From Gammaproteobacteria bacterium (GTDB lineage Bacteria > Pseudomonadota > Gammaproteobacteria > Steroidobacterales > GCA-2729495), in NCBI GenBank assembly GCA_023383705.1, contig JAHDYM010000003.1, positions 1 to 64,000 on the forward strand: a DNA stretch of 64,000 bases, read 5' to 3'. Positions 1 to 9,040 of this stretch are shown here, piece by piece; positions within the stretch are counted from its first letter, which is position 1; the number at the start of each line of letters is the position of its first letter. Below the pieces are notes generated by a model, which was given only the letters and a program-made list of their open reading frames with translations, was not told where the DNA came from and did not search any database. Made by a program: the position numbers and the translations under genes.

Positions 1-683
<683 letters not shown>

Positions 684-686
<3 letters not shown>

Positions 687-740
687 GAGCGCCTTCAGGC
701 GCGATTTTCGGGTGTTTATCGCGGCTGAAGCCGCCCCCAC
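684..740. repeat. REP-like double hairpin between atpD and atpC
   Basis: Two short hairpins face each other just after the atpD stop: GCGCCT-TC-AGGCGC, then, about 17 bases on, GCGGCT-GA-AGCCGC followed by CCCCCAC. The second resembles the single element at 1190-1210. Paired GC-rich hairpins of this kind are the repetitive extragenic palindromes seen in pseudomonads and xanthomonads. Within the operon the pair could dampen read-through or stabilise the atpD message; that role is inferred. Confidence 0.7.
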
Positions 741-756
741 AAGTACTGGTTAGGTC

Positions 757-1176
757 ATGAGCACAATCAAGGTTGACATCGTCAGCGTCGAGGGCCAGAT
801 CTGGTCCGGCGAGGGCAACCTGGTCATCGCACCGGGAAAGCATGGTGAAGTGGGCATCGCCCCGCGCCACGCGCCGATGATGATGAACCTGCGCCCGGGC
901 GAAGTGCGCGTGCAGCTCGATGGCGAAGAAGAACGCTTCTTCTACATCACCGGCGGCCTGCTTGAAGTGCAGCCGAGCCTGGTGTCGATTCTTGCCGATA
1001 CGGCGCTGCGTGCCGACCAGCTCGACGAGCAGGCGGCGGACGATGCGCGCCGCAAGGCCGAGGAGGTTCTCAAGGGCGTGACTGCCCGGGAAGACCTGGC
1101 CCATGCGCAGGAGCAGCTCGTCGAGGCGGCCGCACGCTACCGCGCGGCCCAGAAGCTCAAGGGCAAGCGCAAGTAG
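757..1176 (+). CDS. atpC: ATP synthase F1 epsilon subunit
   Basis: The 139-residue product is the epsilon subunit of the F1 central stalk, which couples rotation to catalysis and can inhibit ATP hydrolysis. The N-terminal beta-sandwich is recognisable (VDIVSVEGQIWSGEG, PGKHGEVGIAPRHAPMM, RPGEVRV, FYITGGLLEVQP, VSILADTALRADQLD), and the C-terminal half is the expected two-helix hairpin rich in Ala, Glu and Arg. Length is normal for the family. The ATG at 757 has only a weak ribosome site, so translation may depend on coupling within the atp operon. Confidence 0.97.
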   Translation: MSTIKVDIVSVEGQIWSGEGNLVIAPGKHGEVGIAPRHAPMMMNLRPGEVRVQLDGEEERFFYITGGLLEVQPSLVSILADTALRADQLDEQAADDARRKAEEVLKGVTAREDLAHAQEQLVEAAARYRAAQKLKGKRK

Positions 1177-1189
1177 TTTGCGGTCTGCA

Positions 1190-1210
1190 GGAGCGGCTGA
1201 AGCCGCTCCC
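1190..1210. repeat. REP-like palindrome upstream of glmU
   Basis: A 9-bp inverted repeat with a 2-base turn (arms GGAGCGGCT and AGCCGCTCC) stands alone between atpC and glmU. It has the same core as the second hairpin at 684-740. It may end the atp transcript, though no T-run follows. Confidence 0.65.
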
Positions 1211-1216
1211 ACGCCG

Positions 1217-1222
1217 TATAAT
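1217..1222 (+). promoter_or_regulatory. Candidate -10 box of glmU
   Basis: A perfect TATAAT lies exactly 6 bases before the glmU ATG, so a start seven bases downstream of the hexamer would coincide with the A of the start codon (leaderless mRNA). I see no good -35 at 17 bp; the spot falls in the REP element. Compare the hexamer before glmS at the same distance. Confidence 0.45.
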
Positions 1223-1228
1223 CCCGGC

Positions 1229-2602
1229 ATGGCAAATCTCACCGTCGTCGTTCTCGCCGCCGGCCAGGGCAAGCGCATGCGCTCTGACCTCCCCAAGGTC
1301 CTGCACCCGCTGGCCGGGCGCTCGCTGCTGGCGCATGTGCTGGATTCGGCGCGCGCGCTGCGCGCACGCGAAATACGCGTGGTACACGGGCATGGCGGTG
1401 AGCAGGTAAAGCAGGCGTTTGCCGGCCAGCCGATCACCTGGATCCACCAGGCCGAGCAGCGTGGCACCGGCCATGCCGTACGCCAGGCGATGCCCGGCAT
1501 CCGGCCCAGGGACGTGGTGCTGGTGCTCTACGGCGATGTCCCGCTGACCCTGCCGGAAACGCTGCGCAAGCTGGTGGCCCGGGCTGCCCGCGGCCAGCTC
1601 GCCATCCTGACTGCGCGGATGCCGGTGCCGACCGGTTACGGCCGCATCATCCGCGGCACACGCGGCAAGATCACTGCGATCGTCGAAGAGAAGGACGCCA
1701 CGCCGGCCCAGCGTGAGATCGACGAGATCAATACCGGCCTGATCGCCTGCCCGGCAGCGCTGCTCGCCGGCTGGACCCGGCGCTTGCGCGCGAACAACGC
1801 GCAGAAGGAGTTCTATCTCACCGACTGCGTCAGCCTGGCGGTGAAGGACGGCGTACCGGTCGTGTCGGTGACCGCCGCTTCTCCCGACGAGGTGCTGGGC
1901 ATCAACGACAAGGCCCAGCTGGCCGAAGCCGAAGCCATACGCCGCCGGCGCATCAGCGCGGAACTGATGGTCGCTGGCGTGACACTTGCCGATCCCGAAC
2001 GCCTCGATGTGCGCGGGACGCTGAAGTGCGGCCGCGATGTCGCCATCGATGCAAACGTGATCTTCGAGGGCAATGTCGTGCTGGGCGACGGTGTGCGCAT
2101 CGGACCCTTCACGCTGGTGCGCGATGCGACCGTCGGTCCCGGCACGGTGATCCACTCGCACTGCGTCATCGAGCAGGGCAGGATCGGTGCGGGCTGCGAT
2201 ATCGGTCCCTATGCGCGGGTACGGCCGGAGGTGGAGCTGGCCGATGGCGCGAAGATCGGCAACTTCGTCGAGATCAAGAAGAGCGTGATCGGTGCCGGCA
2301 GCAAGGTGAACCACCTCAGCTACATCGGTGACGCCGTGATCGGCAGCAAGGTGAACGTGGGCGCTGGCACCATCACCTGCAACTACGATGGCGCCAACAA
2401 GCATCGCACCCGCATTGGCGATGGCGCCTTCATCGGCTCGGGCGTGGAACTGGTGGCACCGGTCGAGATCGGCGCGGGGGCGACGATTGGCGCCGGCTCC
2501 ACCATCACCAAACCAGCGCCTGCGAATCAGCTCACACTCGAGCGCGCCCGGCAGACCACCATTCCCAACTGGAAGCGCCCGGCCAAAAAGGCCCGCTCGT
2601 AA
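1229..2602 (+). CDS. glmU: Bifunctional UDP-GlcNAc pyrophosphorylase / glucosamine-1-phosphate acetyltransferase
   Basis: GlmU makes UDP-N-acetylglucosamine for peptidoglycan and lipopolysaccharide in the cytoplasm. The N-terminal uridylyltransferase domain shows LAAGQGKRM and the DLPKVLHPL loop, then the GTGHA and YGDVPL motifs. The C-terminal half (about residues 250-440) is a left-handed beta-helix of hexapeptide repeats such as IDANVIFEGNVVLG and IGPFTLVRDATVG, with acetyltransferase residues near KIGNFVEIKK and NYDGANKHRT. At 457 residues it is the standard length. An in-frame upstream extension to 1103 overlaps atpC and lacks family similarity, so ATG 1229 is chosen. glmS follows 83 bases later, so the two steps of the same pathway sit together. 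Confidence 0.97.
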   Translation: MANLTVVVLAAGQGKRMRSDLPKVLHPLAGRSLLAHVLDSARALRAREIRVVHGHGGEQVKQAFAGQPITWIHQAEQRGTGHAVRQAMPGIRPRDVVLVLYGDVPLTLPETLRKLVARAARGQLAILTARMPVPTGYGRIIRGTRGKITAIVEEKDATPAQREIDEINTGLIACPAALLAGWTRRLRANNAQKEFYLTDCVSLAVKDGVPVVSVTAASPDEVLGINDKAQLAEAEAIRRRRISAELMVAGVTLADPERLDVRGTLKCGRDVAIDANVIFEGNVVLGDGVRIGPFTLVRDATVGPGTVIHSHCVIEQGRIGAGCDIGPYARVRPEVELADGAKIGNFVEIKKSVIGAGSKVNHLSYIGDAVIGSKVNVGAGTITCNYDGANKHRTRIGDGAFIGSGVELVAPVEIGAGATIGAGSTITKPAPANQLTLERARQTTIPNWKRPAKKARS

Positions 2603-2673
2603 CTGCGATGCAGGTTACAGCCCCGTAACCCCGAAATCGCTATCTTCAAGCGCCAATCCCCTGGTAGCCAAGT

Positions 2674-2679
2674 CATAAT
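2674..2679 (+). promoter_or_regulatory. Candidate -10 box of glmS
   Basis: CATAAT ends 6 bases before the glmS ATG, the same geometry as TATAAT before glmU, predicting a transcript that starts at or next to the start codon. No convincing -35 is seen and no Shine-Dalgarno precedes the ATG. A small hairpin (GGTTAC/GTAACC, 2613-2630) lies between glmU and this box. Confidence 0.4.
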
Positions 2680-2685
2680 TCGCCT

Positions 2686-4518
2686 ATGTGTGGAATCGTT
2701 GGTGCAATCGCCGAGCAGAATGTCGTCCCTGTCCTGATGGAGGGGCTGCGCCGGCTCGAATACCGTGGCTACGACTCGGCCGGTCTCGCCGTACTCAGCG
2801 AGGGCCAGCTCCGGCGGCAGCGCCGGCAGGGCAAGGTGGCAGAACTCCAGCAGGCGCTGGATGCCGAGCCGCTCAGTTCACACATCGGCATCGCCCATAC
2901 CCGCTGGGCCACCCACGGCGTGCCGAGCGAGAGAAACGCCCATCCGCATATTTCCTACGATGGCCTGGCCATCGTCCACAACGGCATCATCGAGAATCAC
3001 GAGCAGCTGCGCGAAGAGCTCAAGCAGCTCGGCTATGTCTTTTCCTCGGATACCGATACCGAATGCATCGCGCACCGCATCCACCACCACCTGAAGAGCC
3101 AGCCTGACCTCTACGCTGCCGTGCGCGCCACGGTCGCGGAACTCCACGGTGCCTACGCGCTGGTGGTGATGAGCGAGGCCGACCCCGACCTGCTGGTACT
3201 CGCCCGCTGCGGTTGCCCGGTGGTCGTCGGCCTGACGGAGAAGGGCAATTTCGTTGCCTCCGACGTCTCGGCCCTGCTGCCGGTCACGCGGCGCTTCATC
3301 TTCCTCGAGGAAGGCGATGTTGCCGAGATCCGCCAGACCGCGGTGCGCGTGACCAACAGCGACGGCCAGCCGGTCGAGCGGCCGGAAAAACAGAGCGAGC
3401 TGTCTGCCGATGCCGCCGAGAAGGGCCAGTATCCGCACTACATGCTCAAGGAAATCCATGAGCAGCCGCGAGCCGTCGCGCAGACGCTCGAGGAGCGGGT
3501 CGCCAACGGCAAGTTACTGGAGGCCGCGTTTGGCCCGGCAGCCGGCGAGATTTTCGGTCGCGTCGATGCCGTGCACATCGTTGCCTGCGGGACCAGCTTC
3601 CATGCCGGATCGGTGGCGCGCTACCTGATCGAGCAGGTCTGTCGCCTGCCCTGCCACGTGGATATCGCCAGCGAATACCGCTATCGCAGCCCGGTGGTGC
3701 CGAAGAACACGCTGTTCGTGACCATCTCGCAGTCCGGTGAAACGGCCGACACGCTGGCCGCGCTGCGCCTCGCCAAGGGTGCGGGTTACCTGTCCACGCT
3801 GGCGATCTGCAACGTGCCGGAGAGTTCGCTGGTGCGCGAATCCGAGCTGGTGATGCTGACGCGCGCCGGTCCGGAGATTGGCGTGGCCTCCACCAAGGCC
3901 TTCACCACCCAGATCACCGCGCTGACGATGCTGGTGATCGCGCTGGCCAAGCACCGTACCGCCGATGCCGAGCGCGAACGCGGCCTGGTCACGCGGCTGA
4001 TCGAAATCCCCAGCCTGATCGAGAAGACCCTGGTGCTCGACCCGGTCATGAAGAAGCTGGCCGAGCGCTTTGCCGACAAGCACCACGCGCTGTTCCTCGG
4101 TCGTGGCATCCTGCATCCGATCGCGATGGAGGGGGCGCTCAAGCTGAAGGAAATTTCCTACATCCACGCCGAGGCCTATCCGGCTGGTGAACTCAAGCAC
4201 GGCCCGCTGGCGCTGGTCGATGCCGACATGCCGGTGATCACGGTGGCGCCGAACAACGATCTGCTCGAGAAGCTCAAGTCCAACCTGATGGAAGTCCGTG
4301 CCCGTGGCGGCGAACTGTTCGTGTTCGCCGATCCGGATTCCGGCTTCGAGTCCAGCGATGGCGTGACGGTCATCAACATGCCCAAGCACGTCACCTACCT
4401 GCAGGCGCCGGCGGTATACACGGTGCCGATGCAGCTGCTCGCCTACCACGTTGCCATCCTGCGCGGCACGGACGTGGATCAGCCGCGCAACCTCGCCAAA
4501 TCGGTGACGGTCGAGTAA
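2686..4518 (+). CDS. glmS: Glutamine-fructose-6-phosphate aminotransferase (isomerizing)
   Basis: GlmS converts fructose-6-phosphate and glutamine to glucosamine-6-phosphate, the first committed step of amino-sugar synthesis. The N-terminal class II glutaminase starts MCGIVGA with catalytic Cys2, followed by [18 protein letters not shown] and the HNGIIENH loop. Two SIS sugar-isomerase domains follow, seen in [19 protein letters not shown] and [11 protein letters not shown], then the second SIS around [19 protein letters not shown] and the C-tail [13 protein letters not shown]. The 610-residue length is typical. No glmS ribozyme is expected in this group and none is evident in the 83-base leader. 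Confidence 0.98.
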   Translation: MCGIVGAIAEQNVVPVLMEGLRRLEYRGYDSAGLAVLSEGQLRRQRRQGKVAELQQALDAEPLSSHIGIAHTRWATHGVPSERNAHPHISYDGLAIVHNGIIENHEQLREELKQLGYVFSSDTDTECIAHRIHHHLKSQPDLYAAVRATVAELHGAYALVVMSEADPDLLVLARCGCPVVVGLTEKGNFVASDVSALLPVTRRFIFLEEGDVAEIRQTAVRVTNSDGQPVERPEKQSELSADAAEKGQYPHYMLKEIHEQPRAVAQTLEERVANGKLLEAAFGPAAGEIFGRVDAVHIVACGTSFHAGSVARYLIEQVCRLPCHVDIASEYRYRSPVVPKNTLFVTISQSGETADTLAALRLAKGAGYLSTLAICNVPESSLVRESELVMLTRAGPEIGVASTKAFTTQITALTMLVIALAKHRTADAERERGLVTRLIEIPSLIEKTLVLDPVMKKLAERFADKHHALFLGRGILHPIAMEGALKLKEISYIHAEAYPAGELKHGPLALVDADMPVITVAPNNDLLEKLKSNLMEVRARGGELFVFADPDSGFESSDGVTVINMPKHVTYLQAPAVYTVPMQLLAYHVAILRGTDVDQPRNLAKSVTVE

Positions 4519-4529
4519 CCTCCTGCGGC

Positions 4530-4871
4530 GTGCACGCTGCAGATACCAATGCCGAATTGCTGAGCCTGATGCAGGAGCAGGGCGACGACCTGGCCGCGCC
4601 CCGCGACATCGATTTTTTCGTGATCTTTGACACCCGGCCGCAGGCCGAGGCCTTCGCCGGTCTCGCGGCGGCGGCGCTGGAATTGCCGGCACGGGTATCG
4701 GCCTATGAAAAGACCGACAAATGGCAGGTGAGCCTCACCCGGCACATGGTCCCCGAGCATGCCCAGCTCAACCAGCTGGAGAAGCGCATCGCCGGGCTGG
4801 CCCGCCAGCATGGCGGTGATGCCGATGGCTGGGGTTGCCCGCGTGTCAGCCAGGACCGAGGGCGCCGGTGA
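4530..4871 (+). CDS. RraB-family protein (putative regulator of RNase E)
   Basis: This 113-residue protein has the RraB pattern: an N-terminal segment with PRDIDFFVIFDT, a middle region ending in EKTDKWQVSLTRHMVP, and a C-terminal GGDADGWGC. In E. coli RraB binds RNase E and lowers mRNA decay; whether this protein does so here is inferred from family resemblance only. It starts with GTG eleven bases after glmS, so it may be cotranscribed with it. Its stop overlaps the GTG of the next gene (GTGA), which suggests translational coupling. Confidence 0.75.
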   Translation: MHAADTNAELLSLMQEQGDDLAAPRDIDFFVIFDTRPQAEAFAGLAAAALELPARVSAYEKTDKWQVSLTRHMVPEHAQLNQLEKRIAGLARQHGGDADGWGCPRVSQDRGRR

Positions 4872-5374
4872 CCGTCACAGTCAGCTACCTGGTGATGTAC
4901 GCCCCGGAGCAGTTGCGCTCCACGCCCTTCGACGACCCCCGCTTCGAGATCCGCCCGGTCAGCCCGCCGCGCTGGCAATTCAACCAGTCCATGTACCGCC
5001 GCATCGGCGGCGACTGGTGCTGGCAGGAAAAGCGTGACTGGCCCGAAGACCGCTGGCGTGCCTACGTCGAGGCGCCGGGGCTGCACAGCTTCGAGGCGAG
5101 CTGGTCCGGCGAACCGGCCGGCTATTTCGAATTGCGCGAGGATGCCCACGGCGGGATCGAGATCGCCTATTTCGGGCTGCTCGCCGGGTTCATCGGCAAG
5201 GGCCTGGGCGGAGCCATGCTGAGCCGTGCCCTGCAACATGCCTGGGCGCTTGGCGCCGAGCGGGTCTGGGTGCATACCTGCACGCTGGATCACCCCTCGG
5301 CGCTGGCCAACTACCAGGCCCGTGGCATGCGCATCTATCGCACCGCTACCGAAACCGTATCCGGAAACGATTAG
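4868..5374 (+). CDS. GNAT-family N-acetyltransferase
   Basis: A 168-residue product beginning at the GTG that overlaps the previous stop. The GNAT fold is seen in the acetyl-CoA binding region, LLAGFIGKGLGGAMLSRALQ (roughly residues 105-124), and the following helix-strand with WVHTCTLDHPSALANYQARG, where the Asn and Tyr typical of the family appear. The substrate is unknown; members acetylate small amines or protein N-termini. An in-frame ATG at 4835 would overlap the upstream gene by 37 bases and adds no conserved sequence. Confidence 0.8.
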   Translation: MTVTVSYLVMYAPEQLRSTPFDDPRFEIRPVSPPRWQFNQSMYRRIGGDWCWQEKRDWPEDRWRAYVEAPGLHSFEASWSGEPAGYFELREDAHGGIEIAYFGLLAGFIGKGLGGAMLSRALQHAWALGAERVWVHTCTLDHPSALANYQARGMRIYRTATETVSGND

Positions 5375-5510
5375 GGCAGCTACAATGCGCACAGCTGGAA
5401 AACCCTTATGGAACACCGGGTTTGGGCTGACGTGGAGACTTACTGTCGAGTCGATGGCAAGTCACTGATCAGAATAATCAACAGGCCGTCCCATAGCAGG
5501 AGCAGTCCCC

Positions 5511-6536
5511 GTGGAAGTCGACATCATCCTTGAACCCGATCTTGGCCCGGCGCAGCTGGTTGAGCTTGCCCAGGCAGCCGAGCGCTATGGCATCCGCGCC
5601 ATCTGGACCTCCAATTATTTCGCCCACTGGGATCCCTTCATCAGCCTGGTACCGGTCGCCCAGGCCACCAAACGGCTGCGCATGGGCGCGCTCGCCGTCA
5701 GCCCCTTCGAGATGCATCCGCTCAAGATCGCCAATGCCCTGCTGAGCCTCAACGAACTGTCCGGGGGCCGGGCGATGGCGGCGATCGGCGCCGGTGAGGG
5801 CAATCTCGATGCGATGGCACTGCACAAGCCCGAGAAGATCGTCGTGGCGGTGCGCGAGGCCATCGAGATAGTGATGGGCGCGGCGCACAAGAAGCTCGCC
5901 AAGGATGGCTACAAGGGCGAGATCTTCAACGTCACCTACCCCTGCGCCTACGACTGGCTCAAGGCCCCGCCGCCCTTCGTCTACGGCACGGCATACCGCC
6001 ACATGATGATGCGCATGGAGGCGCGGGTCGCCGATGGCGTGTTCATCGGCTGCACCCCGACCGAGCTGATCGAAGCGGCCATGGACAATGTGCGCATCGG
6101 CATGGCCAAGCGCGAGCCGGGTGCCGCGCCGATCCGCGTCAACAGCTTCTGGGCCTGGCACGTGAAGAAGGACCGCAAGGAAGCCTATCGGGAGTCGCGC
6201 CGCGAGCTGGCCTGGCGGGCGCGCAAGCTGGACGGCGATCTCATCAAGTACTGGCTGACGCCGGAGGAGGTACAGACGGTGGTCAGCAACTTCGACAAGT
6301 TCGTGGCCGCCTGGTTTGACCGCTCGGGCCACATCCAGGGCGTGTCGGAAGAAATGTGCAATCGCCTCTGCGAAGGCCTCACCTCAACCGGTGGCATCGA
6401 AGACCTGGACCGCGAGATCGAGCGCTTCAAGCTGTTCGGCAAGGCCGGCCAGACGGAAATCGCCCTGCGCCTGCACGACAACCCGATGGACGCGCTCAAG
6501 ATCATCGGTGAACACGTGGTGCCGGCGCTGCGCTGA
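5511..6536 (+). CDS. LLM-class flavin-dependent oxidoreductase (paralogue 1)
   Basis: The 341-residue protein has the luciferase-like monooxygenase TIM-barrel pattern, beginning EVDIILEPDLGPAQLVELAQ and continuing with SNYFAHWDPFISLVP, ALAVSPFEMHPLKIAN and LSGGRAMAAIGAGEG. Such enzymes use FMN or F420 on many substrates; the substrate here is unknown. Two relatives sit in the same window (54033-55073 and the fragment at 63938), sharing GYKGEIF, FWAWH-KKDR and the C-terminal DNPMDALKIIGEHVVPAL pattern. GTG 5511 is chosen because AGGAG lies 8 bases upstream. A TACAAT hexamer at 5381-5386 could be its -10. The gene points toward the FAD oxidase, separated by a strong hairpin. Confidence 0.85.
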   Translation: MEVDIILEPDLGPAQLVELAQAAERYGIRAIWTSNYFAHWDPFISLVPVAQATKRLRMGALAVSPFEMHPLKIANALLSLNELSGGRAMAAIGAGEGNLDAMALHKPEKIVVAVREAIEIVMGAAHKKLAKDGYKGEIFNVTYPCAYDWLKAPPPFVYGTAYRHMMMRMEARVADGVFIGCTPTELIEAAMDNVRIGMAKREPGAAPIRVNSFWAWHVKKDRKEAYRESRRELAWRARKLDGDLIKYWLTPEEVQTVVSNFDKFVAAWFDRSGHIQGVSEEMCNRLCEGLTSTGGIEDLDREIERFKLFGKAGQTEIALRLHDNPMDALKIIGEHVVPALR

Positions 6537-6546
6537 GTTGAATACC

Positions 6547-6594
6547 CCGGGCAGCCCCGGCCTGAAAGCCTGGCTACAGGCCGAGGCTGCCCGG
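6547..6594. terminator. Bidirectional terminator-like hairpin between convergent genes
   Basis: A long inverted repeat pairs CCGGGCAGCC (6547-6556) with GGCTGCCCGG (6585-6594) and, inside it, GGCCTG with CAGGCC around a 12-base loop. It lies after the LLM gene and runs into the last codons of the convergent FAD oxidase gene (stop at 6574). There is no clear T-run, so termination is inferred from stem strength and position. Confidence 0.7.
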
Positions 6595-8154
6595 ATTCAT
6601 CAGTCGGCCGGGGTCGACCACGCGCTTGATGCCCTCGAGCAGGGCCCAGGTGTCCGGCTGCAGCGATTCCCGGTACGGATAAAACCGGCCCAGCTGCTGG
6701 TGCACCGCACCGTGCTCCATGAAGATCCGCGCGAGGTCGGCGAGCATGCCGGCCACCGCCTCGCTGGCGCCCGCGACGGCCGGTAACCGGCGGTAGCGCT
6801 CGGCATCCGCGGCTTCCAGGTTGCGCAGGTGGAAGGCCTTCAGGGCGTCCGGATAATAAAAGGCCGGTTCGAAAATCATGTCCGTACCCGAGGAGCCGGT
6901 GAGATGCGAGGTGCGGATGTTGAAGCGTTCCAGCACCCCGGCCTTGCCGGCAAAGTAGGCCATGGTGGCCTCGAACACCGGTTTCAGGCGCGAGGCGGGC
7001 AGGCAGGCATGGATCGGTACCCAGCGTTCGCCGGCGTGGCCGACCAGGAATTCACCGACGTGCTTGAAGGGCATGGCACGGATGACCTTTGGAATGACCG
7101 GCTCGATCTCGCGGCCCCGCGCCGCGGTGGCGATCCGTTTGATCTCGCGCAGGCGCCAGGCCGCATCCGCATCGTGTGTCGCGTCAACGGTCATGTGCAG
7201 TGAGTAACGCACCCCATCGGCAAAGCCGCTGGCACCCGCTGCGGCAATGCTGGCGGCTTCCTTGAGTCCGCGCGCCAGGGAAGCCTGCGCCTTGATCACG
7301 CCGCCGAGCGCAGCCAGTCCGCTCTTCAGGTCCTTGACGATGGTGCGCTGGCCGTTGAGATAGGGGTCCAGCCCAAAGCACTCGGCAGCCAGTCGTGCCC
7401 GGCCGATTTCCGTCTGCGCATCGACCATGTCGTGAAAGCTGTCGAAGGCAAAGGAAGCGTAACCCGTGCAGGCCGGCTCCCGGATCAGGCGGATGGTGGC
7501 CTCGACCTTCACGCCGAGCGCGCCCGTGTCGGATAAAAACAGGCCAGTGAGGTCGGGACCGTAGTGGCGGAAGAACGGCTGCCCGCCCCGATTTGCGCCC
7601 GAGCCGGTACGGACCAGGCGGCCATCGGCCAGTGCGACCTCGAGGCCAAGCACGCTCTCGGCCACCGTGCCCCAGGTGGCCGAACCGTAGAACATGCTGT
7701 TCTGTGACAGGGCTCCCCCGACGGTGGCAAACATGCCGGACATGGGGCCGAAGTAGGGCGTGCGCAGTCCCTTCGCTTTCAGGGCTTCGTAAAGCTGCAT
7801 CCAGGTGCAGCCCGCCTCGGCGGTGATGTAGAGGTCTTCCGCATTGATCTCGACGATGCGGTTGAGGTCACGACAGTCGACGAGCACGGACTTCCCGAGG
7901 TGCGGAACGTAGCCGCGCGTATAGGACATGCCGCCGCCGCGGGGTATTACGGCATGGCCGGCAGCGCTGATGGCGGCCAGTGCCGCGCCGAGTTGCTGCC
8001 TGTTTTCCGGGCGTATGGCCACGGCTGCAACCGCGTCATCCCAGAAGGCATCCTGTGACAGGTAGGCAAGTTCCTCGCGGTCGCTGACCAGGCGTGCCGG
8101 CCCGACGATGGTGGCGAGTATCCGCTGCAGCTGTTCAGTGCCAGGCTCGTTCAT
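6574..8154 (-). CDS. FAD-linked oxidase (PCMH/VAO fold, GlcD-like)
   Basis: A 526-residue flavoenzyme with an N-terminal FAD-binding PCMH domain (IRPENRQQLGAALAAI, PRGGGMSYTRGYVP, the EAGCTWMQLYEALKAKGL segment, then TVGGALSQNSMFYGSATWG) and a C-terminal cap ending in the family signature DPGRLMNPGSLG. Relatives include glycolate, D-lactate and aryl-alcohol oxidases; the substrate cannot be told. No signal peptide is seen. AGGAAG precedes the ATG by 9 bases. A perfect FNR box centred at 8224.5 stands 41.5 bases from the start predicted by the TAGTAT hexamer at 8190-8195, so activation by the neighbouring FNR-type protein is likely. Confidence 0.85.
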   Translation of the reverse strand: MNEPGTEQLQRILATIVGPARLVSDREELAYLSQDAFWDDAVAAVAIRPENRQQLGAALAAISAAGHAVIPRGGGMSYTRGYVPHLGKSVLVDCRDLNRIVEINAEDLYITAEAGCTWMQLYEALKAKGLRTPYFGPMSGMFATVGGALSQNSMFYGSATWGTVAESVLGLEVALADGRLVRTGSGANRGGQPFFRHYGPDLTGLFLSDTGALGVKVEATIRLIREPACTGYASFAFDSFHDMVDAQTEIGRARLAAECFGLDPYLNGQRTIVKDLKSGLAALGGVIKAQASLARGLKEAASIAAAGASGFADGVRYSLHMTVDATHDADAAWRLREIKRIATAARGREIEPVIPKVIRAMPFKHVGEFLVGHAGERWVPIHACLPASRLKPVFEATMAYFAGKAGVLERFNIRTSHLTGSSGTDMIFEPAFYYPDALKAFHLRNLEAADAERYRRLPAVAGASEAVAGMLADLARIFMEHGAVHQQLGRFYPYRESLQPDTWALLEGIKRVVDPGRLMNPGSLGL

Positions 8155-8189
8155 GGAGGCTGCTTCCTGCGTGTCGGTTTCCGTTGTCT

Positions 8190-8195
8190 ATACTA
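8190..8195 (-). promoter_or_regulatory. Candidate -10 box of the FAD oxidase gene
   Basis: On the minus strand these bases read TAGTAT (4 of 6 matches to consensus). With transcription starting at 8183 the FNR box at 8218-8231 is centred at -41.5, the class II activator position. The leader would be 28 bases. Confidence 0.55.
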
Positions 8196-8217
8196 GGCAG
8201 CGGGCATCCCCGCCCCA

Positions 8218-8231
8218 TTGATGCATATCAA
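8218..8231. promoter_or_regulatory. FNR box 1, TTGAT-N4-ATCAA
   Basis: The sequence TTGATGCATATCAA is a perfect match to the FNR/ANR consensus. It lies between the divergent FAD oxidase and the FNR-type regulator gene, 31 bases from the regulator's ATG. From the oxidase side it is at the class II distance. From the regulator side it would sit on or just upstream of the start point, suggesting autoregulation. Confidence 0.85.
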
Positions 8232-8261
8232 TCCTTCCGGGTTGCGGAGTCCCTGCAGACG

Positions 8262-9023
8262 ATGAGCATCGCTCCATATGCCAGCCTGCCCTGCAGTCGC
8301 TGCGTGGCGCGGGAAAGCACACTGTGTGCGAGCCTGGCCGACGATGACATGCATCGCCTGTACGGACTTGCCACCGGGCAGCGCTTCGAGGCAGGTGGCC
8401 TCCTGCTGCGGCAGGAGGGGCCGGCCGACCACGTATTCAGCCTCCGCTCGGGCCATGCCAACGTGTTCAGGCTCACGGCCGACGGCAAGCGACAGATACT
8501 CGCGTTTCTGTTCCCCGGTGACTTCGTGGGCTTCACCTCCGAAGACAACTATCACTACGGGGTTGCCGCCATAACCCCTGTCGAGGCCTGCCGCTTCGAA
8601 CGGACCCGGCTGGAGCTGCTGATCGAGGAATTTCCCCGCATGGATCGCAAGCTGCGTTTTACGCTGACGCGGGCCATGGACGCATCCTTCGAGCTGCTGT
8701 TTACGCTGGGGCGGAAGGACGCATTGCAGAAGGTGGCCTCGTTTCTCTGGTACATCAGCTACCGGCAGCGCAAGCTGGGCCAGCCGGACAACCCGGTGCA
8801 TCTGCCGATGCGGCGGGCCGACATCGCGGACTTCATGGGGCTCACCGTCGAAACCGTCAGCCGCGCACTGAGCTTGCTGAAACAGATGAAGGCGATTCGC
8901 CTGCGCAGTGCCTACGAGGTGGAGATCGTCGACACCGACCGCCTGCGTTCACTGGCCATCATCGTTGCCGAACCGGCGCCCTGGCTGCACGAAGACCCGG
9001 ACTACTATCCGCACAAGGATTAG
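8262..9023 (+). CDS. FNR-type oxygen-responsive transcriptional regulator (Crp/Fnr family)
   Basis: A 253-residue regulator with an N-terminal cyclic-nucleotide-binding fold (EGPADHVFSLRSGHANVF, FLFPGDFVGF) and a C-terminal winged helix. Cysteines at 11, 14 and 22 (C-x2-C-x7-C) plus Cys110 in the beta-roll match the four ligands of the oxygen-labile 4Fe-4S cluster in FNR proteins; the spacing is that of the FnrN/FnrL type. The recognition helix contains TVETVSRAL, with the Glu, Ser and Arg that read TTGAT half-sites. Two perfect FNR boxes lie beside it (8218 and 10189). ATG 8262 places the cysteine motif at the N-terminus; the longer frame to 8094 would overlap the divergent gene. Confidence 0.9.
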   Translation: MSIAPYASLPCSRCVARESTLCASLADDDMHRLYGLATGQRFEAGGLLLRQEGPADHVFSLRSGHANVFRLTADGKRQILAFLFPGDFVGFTSEDNYHYGVAAITPVEACRFERTRLELLIEEFPRMDRKLRFTLTRAMDASFELLFTLGRKDALQKVASFLWYISYRQRKLGQPDNPVHLPMRRADIADFMGLTVETVSRALSLLKQMKAIRLRSAYEVEIVDTDRLRSLAIIVAEPAPWLHEDPDYYPHKD

Positions 9024-9040
9024 TCGCGCGAGCAGCGACA

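Noticed and set aside
1157-2404. Antisense frame over glmU
   Set aside because: The sense strand carries complete GlmU; the antisense product has no domain pattern.
2603-2685. Ribozyme or riboswitch in front of glmS
   Set aside because: The leader is only 83 bases, with a single 6-bp hairpin and no glmS ribozyme core.
5463-5486. Possible third FNR site (CTGATCAGAATAATCAAC) before LLM paralogue 1
   Set aside because: Only the ATCAA half fits; with a 4-base spacer the other half reads ATCAG, far from TTGAT.
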